Of a stretch of 64,000 nt of DNA, positions 61,896 to 64,000 are shown piece by piece. Both the position numbers and the translations under genes were made by a program. Under the pieces are notes generated by a model. It made no database searches, was not told the DNA's origin, and saw only the letters and a list, made by a program, of their open reading frames with translations. Origin of the DNA: CAYMYN01 sp964394665 (GTDB lineage Bacteria; Planctomycetota; UBA1135; GCA-002686595); the NCBI GenBank assembly GCA_964394665.1, contig CAYMYN010000007.1:1-64000 (forward strand), given 5' to 3'. Every line of letters begins with the position of its first letter. The first letter of the stretch is position 1.

Positions 61896-64000
61896 TCAGA
61901 GGATGTCGAGGATCCCGGTGCCGCCCTCGCCCGTGAGCGTGACGGTGTTCGCGCGGTAGTTGATGTTGACACCGATCTTGGAGTTCCAGGGCAGGGGCTC
62001 CTTGTCGGCCACGATGCCGAGGGCCACCGCCGCGAAGGCGCGCGCGCGCGCCGTCAGGGACTGGTTCTCGAGCATCTCGACCAAGGGGTCCACCGAACGG
62101 GCGTCGCCGATGAAGCCCAGGGCCGAGGCGATCGCGGCCTGGGTCGCGAGGCTCTTGGCGTTCTTCAGCATCTCCATCAGGGAGTCGACGACCCGCTTGT
62201 CGCCCAGCAGGCCCAGGGCGATGGCGGCTTCCTTCAGGAGCTCCGGCCGGAACTGGGACTCGCTGATGATCTTCTGGATCGGCTCGGTCGCGCTGGTGTC
62301 GCCGAGCAGGCCCAGGGCCACCGCGATCTCGCCGCGGGTCTCGTCGACGTTGATGCTCCCGAGCTTCGACAGCAGAGTCGCCGAGGCTTCCCCGTCGCCG
62401 GCGATGCCGGCACCGAGCGCATAGGCGCCGACGTTGGCCGGGCCGTTCTCGCTGCGCAGGCTCTCGCGCAACGCCTGGATCACGTCGGTGCTGGCCGACT
62501 GACCCTGGTCGATGCGGCTCCGCTCCATCACGCCCATGGCGAGGCCCACCCAGGGCTTGGCGGTGCCCTTGGCCTGGGCGAGCTGGCGCAGCAGGAAGCG
62601 CTTGATGTCGTCGTACCCGGCGTAGGGGTCGCCCTCACCCAGGCCCGGACGGCCGGCGATCTGTGCCATCGAGATCAGCGAGAAGCTGCGGACCTGCTGG
62701 TGGGCATCCCCGTAGGCTTCCTGGAGCGCCGTGCGGATCTTCTTGTCGATGTCCTCGTTGCCGAGGCGTCCGATCTGGCCCATCGCCAGCGCGGCGCTCA
62801 TGCGCATCTCGACCCGGGCCTTGGTGTTGCGGCCGATGAAGTTGAGCAGCGCATTGCCCGCCGCCTGGCGCAGCGAGGGGTCGCCCCCCTCGATGAGCTG
62901 CCCGATTGCGCGCGGGGCGTGAGCCCGGTAGCGGTAGTCGATCTTGTCGTCCTCCAAGTACCTGACGAGGTATTGGATCTGCTGGAAGCGATCCGCGGTC
63001 GGATCGGGCTTGTTGATCCGGTCCCGCTCCCAGTCGGCGCGTTCCTTGGCGTCCGCGGGCGGCTGCTGCTGCTGCAACTCGATCGGCACGAGGCCCATCG
63101 CGATCACGGCCGCCACCGGGATGTCCGGCGAGGAGAAGTTCTCGCGGGCTTCGAGCAAACTGCGCAGGATCCCGACGATCTTGACGCGGTCGTCGGCGCT
63201 CGCCCGATAACCGACCAGTCCCAAACCGTACGCGGCGAAGGCCCGCGTGCGGAAGTTGGTCACGCTGGCGGGGTCGACGCCCGCGGCGCGGATGCCGGCC
63301 GCGTCACCCAACGCGATGGCGCTCAGGAGATCGATCGAGCGGGGGTCGGCGAGGATGCCGAGCGCGACCGCGGCGGTCTCGCGGATCTCCTGGTTGGAGT
63401 CGCCCAGGCGCCGCTGGATGAGCTGCTGGAACTGCGATTGGCCGCCCTCCGTTCGCACGTCCCCGATCTTCGCCAGGGCGATCATTGCGCCCGTCACGAT
63501 GTCGTTGTTCGACTCGGTCTCGAGGGACCGAATCAGCGCGGGGACGATCTTCTCGCGGATGGTGGCCTCGCTGGGCTTCATGCTGTCGCGACCCTGATCG
63601 CGTTGGCCGAAACCGAGGAACCAGTCGTCGCCGCCGGTCAGCGAGGAGGCGTCGTGGATCTTGGCCTTGAGGTTCAGGTAGGGGTCCTTGTTGAAGCCCC
63701 ACCAGAACTGCCAGACGGTGAGGTCCGGGCCGGCATCCACGTTGCCCGTGGTGGGCTGGGCCGGACCCTGCTGGCCGCCGCCGCCCGGGGCCGCGGGGGC
63801 ACCCGGACCGGGGGTGCTGGGGCCCGAGGGACCGGGGGCCGCGGGACCGCCGGGGCCGGGCGTGGCGGGGCCGCCGCCGCCGCCGCCGCCGCCCCCGCCG
63901 GGGGGCACGGTGTCGCCGGGCCCGCGGTAGGTACCGCCGTGGCCCACGGAGGCGTCCTGGAGGCCGAGGCTGCCGGCCACGAGCAGGGCGCCGAGGAGAA
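61896..64000 (-). CDS. Secreted HEAT-repeat protein with Gly/Pro-rich linker, N-terminus outside the window
   Basis: At least 700 residues; translation enters from beyond the window end. The first visible residues (LLGALLVAGSLGLQDASVG) are the hydrophobic core and cleavage region of a signal peptide, so only a few residues are missing. A GTG at 63980 is inside this core and is not the real start. Residues ~25-75 form a low-complexity Gly/Pro/Ala tract with GPG/APG repeats and a run of 10 Gly. From ~140 on come HEAT/PBS-lyase-like repeats, e.g. DSNQEIRETAAVALGILADP, TRGEIAVALGLLGDTSATEP and KEAAIALGLLGDKRVVDSLM. A periplasmic or surface scaffold is likely. It is one of two HEAT proteins in the window. 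Confidence 0.85.
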   Translation of the reverse strand, partial: LLGALLVAGSLGLQDASVGHGGTYRGPGDTVPPGGGGGGGGGGPATPGPGGPAAPGPSGPSTPGPGAPAAPGGGGQQGPAQPTTGNVDAGPDLTVWQFWWGFNKDPYLNLKAKIHDASSLTGGDDWFLGFGQRDQGRDSMKPSEATIREKIVPALIRSLETESNNDIVTGAMIALAKIGDVRTEGGQSQFQQLIQRRLGDSNQEIRETAAVALGILADPRSIDLLSAIALGDAAGIRAAGVDPASVTNFRTRAFAAYGLGLVGYRASADDRVKIVGILRSLLEARENFSSPDIPVAAVIAMGLVPIELQQQQPPADAKERADWERDRINKPDPTADRFQQIQYLVRYLEDDKIDYRYRAHAPRAIGQLIEGGDPSLRQAAGNALLNFIGRNTKARVEMRMSAALAMGQIGRLGNEDIDKKIRTALQEAYGDAHQQVRSFSLISMAQIAGRPGLGEGDPYAGYDDIKRFLLRQLAQAKGTAKPWVGLAMGVMERSRIDQGQSASTDVIQALRESLRSENGPANVGAYALGAGIAGDGEASATLLSKLGSINVDETRGEIAVALGLLGDTSATEPIQKIISESQFRPELLKEAAIALGLLGDKRVVDSLMEMLKNAKSLATQAAIASALGFIGDARSVDPLVEMLENQSLTARARAFAAVALGIVADKEPLPWNSKIGVNINYRANTVTLTGEGGTGILDIL

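Overview
The window is a very GC-rich stretch (roughly three quarters G+C by eye) of a bacterial chromosome, almost fully coding, with 47 genes and no tRNA, rRNA, insertion sequence, prophage or CRISPR array that I can see. Three features point to the Planctomycetota (PVC superphylum). UvrA is a head-to-tail double protein of 1929 residues, as in Chlamydia and planctomycetes. One secreted protein ends in a Cys-rich C-terminal domain (CPCAN...GCENS...GDGLRC...WYRDP...CG..FN) that I recall from many large secreted planctomycete proteins. Shine-Dalgarno sites are scarce. No marker gene gives a finer placement, so this is an inference.

Layout. 1-3046: two overlapping ABC exporter subunits; the downstream one is broken at the window edge. 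3190-4387: truncated globin and a family 3 solute-binding lipoprotein. 4419-9270: FG-GAP secreted protein, M18 aminopeptidase, a flagellin-like coiled protein and a small unknown. 9405-13654: ybbP-ybbA ABC pair divergent from a TesA-like esterase, the same arrangement as in E. coli. 13786-16920: a double redoxin, a SET-domain protein and a methyltransferase. 16987-21792: glycerol kinase, a YigZ/IMPACT protein, an LVIVD-repeat lipoprotein and a small basic protein. 21896-26464: mtnA and purC divergent from aroA and galE. 26672-31410: an envelope cluster (membrane protein, M28 peptidase, PBP4-type carboxypeptidase, inositol-phosphatase family), ended by a good intrinsic terminator. 31476-34010: beta-helix secreted protein.

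34269-51499 is a long co-oriented block. It starts with double UvrA, an XPB-type helicase and a Helicase_C_3-type protein joined by 4-base stop/start overlaps, a plausible DNA-repair cassette. ThiE/TenI, a signal-peptidase-like relic, ThiL and TsaE follow, then an ECF sigma factor with a membrane partner, TolC and a HEAT lipoprotein. 51517-56128 (minus) holds a pilin-like protein and dxr-rseP-ubiA (isoprenoid and membrane functions; RseP with about four PDZ-like repeats). 56343-61610 holds purM, TPR-like secreted proteins, an esterase-fold protein lacking its nucleophile, and a membrane spermidine-synthase-like protein. 61896 to the window end is a HEAT-repeat secreted protein cut by the edge.

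The most noteworthy points are the UvrA-XPB-partner operon with a domain shared by the last two proteins, and a recurring TANNNT box 6-12 bases upstream of ATG in at least eight genes lacking a Shine-Dalgarno, which suggests widespread leaderless transcription. Several proteins look like relics or recruited folds: the flagellin-like protein, the S26-like protein and the pseudo-esterase.
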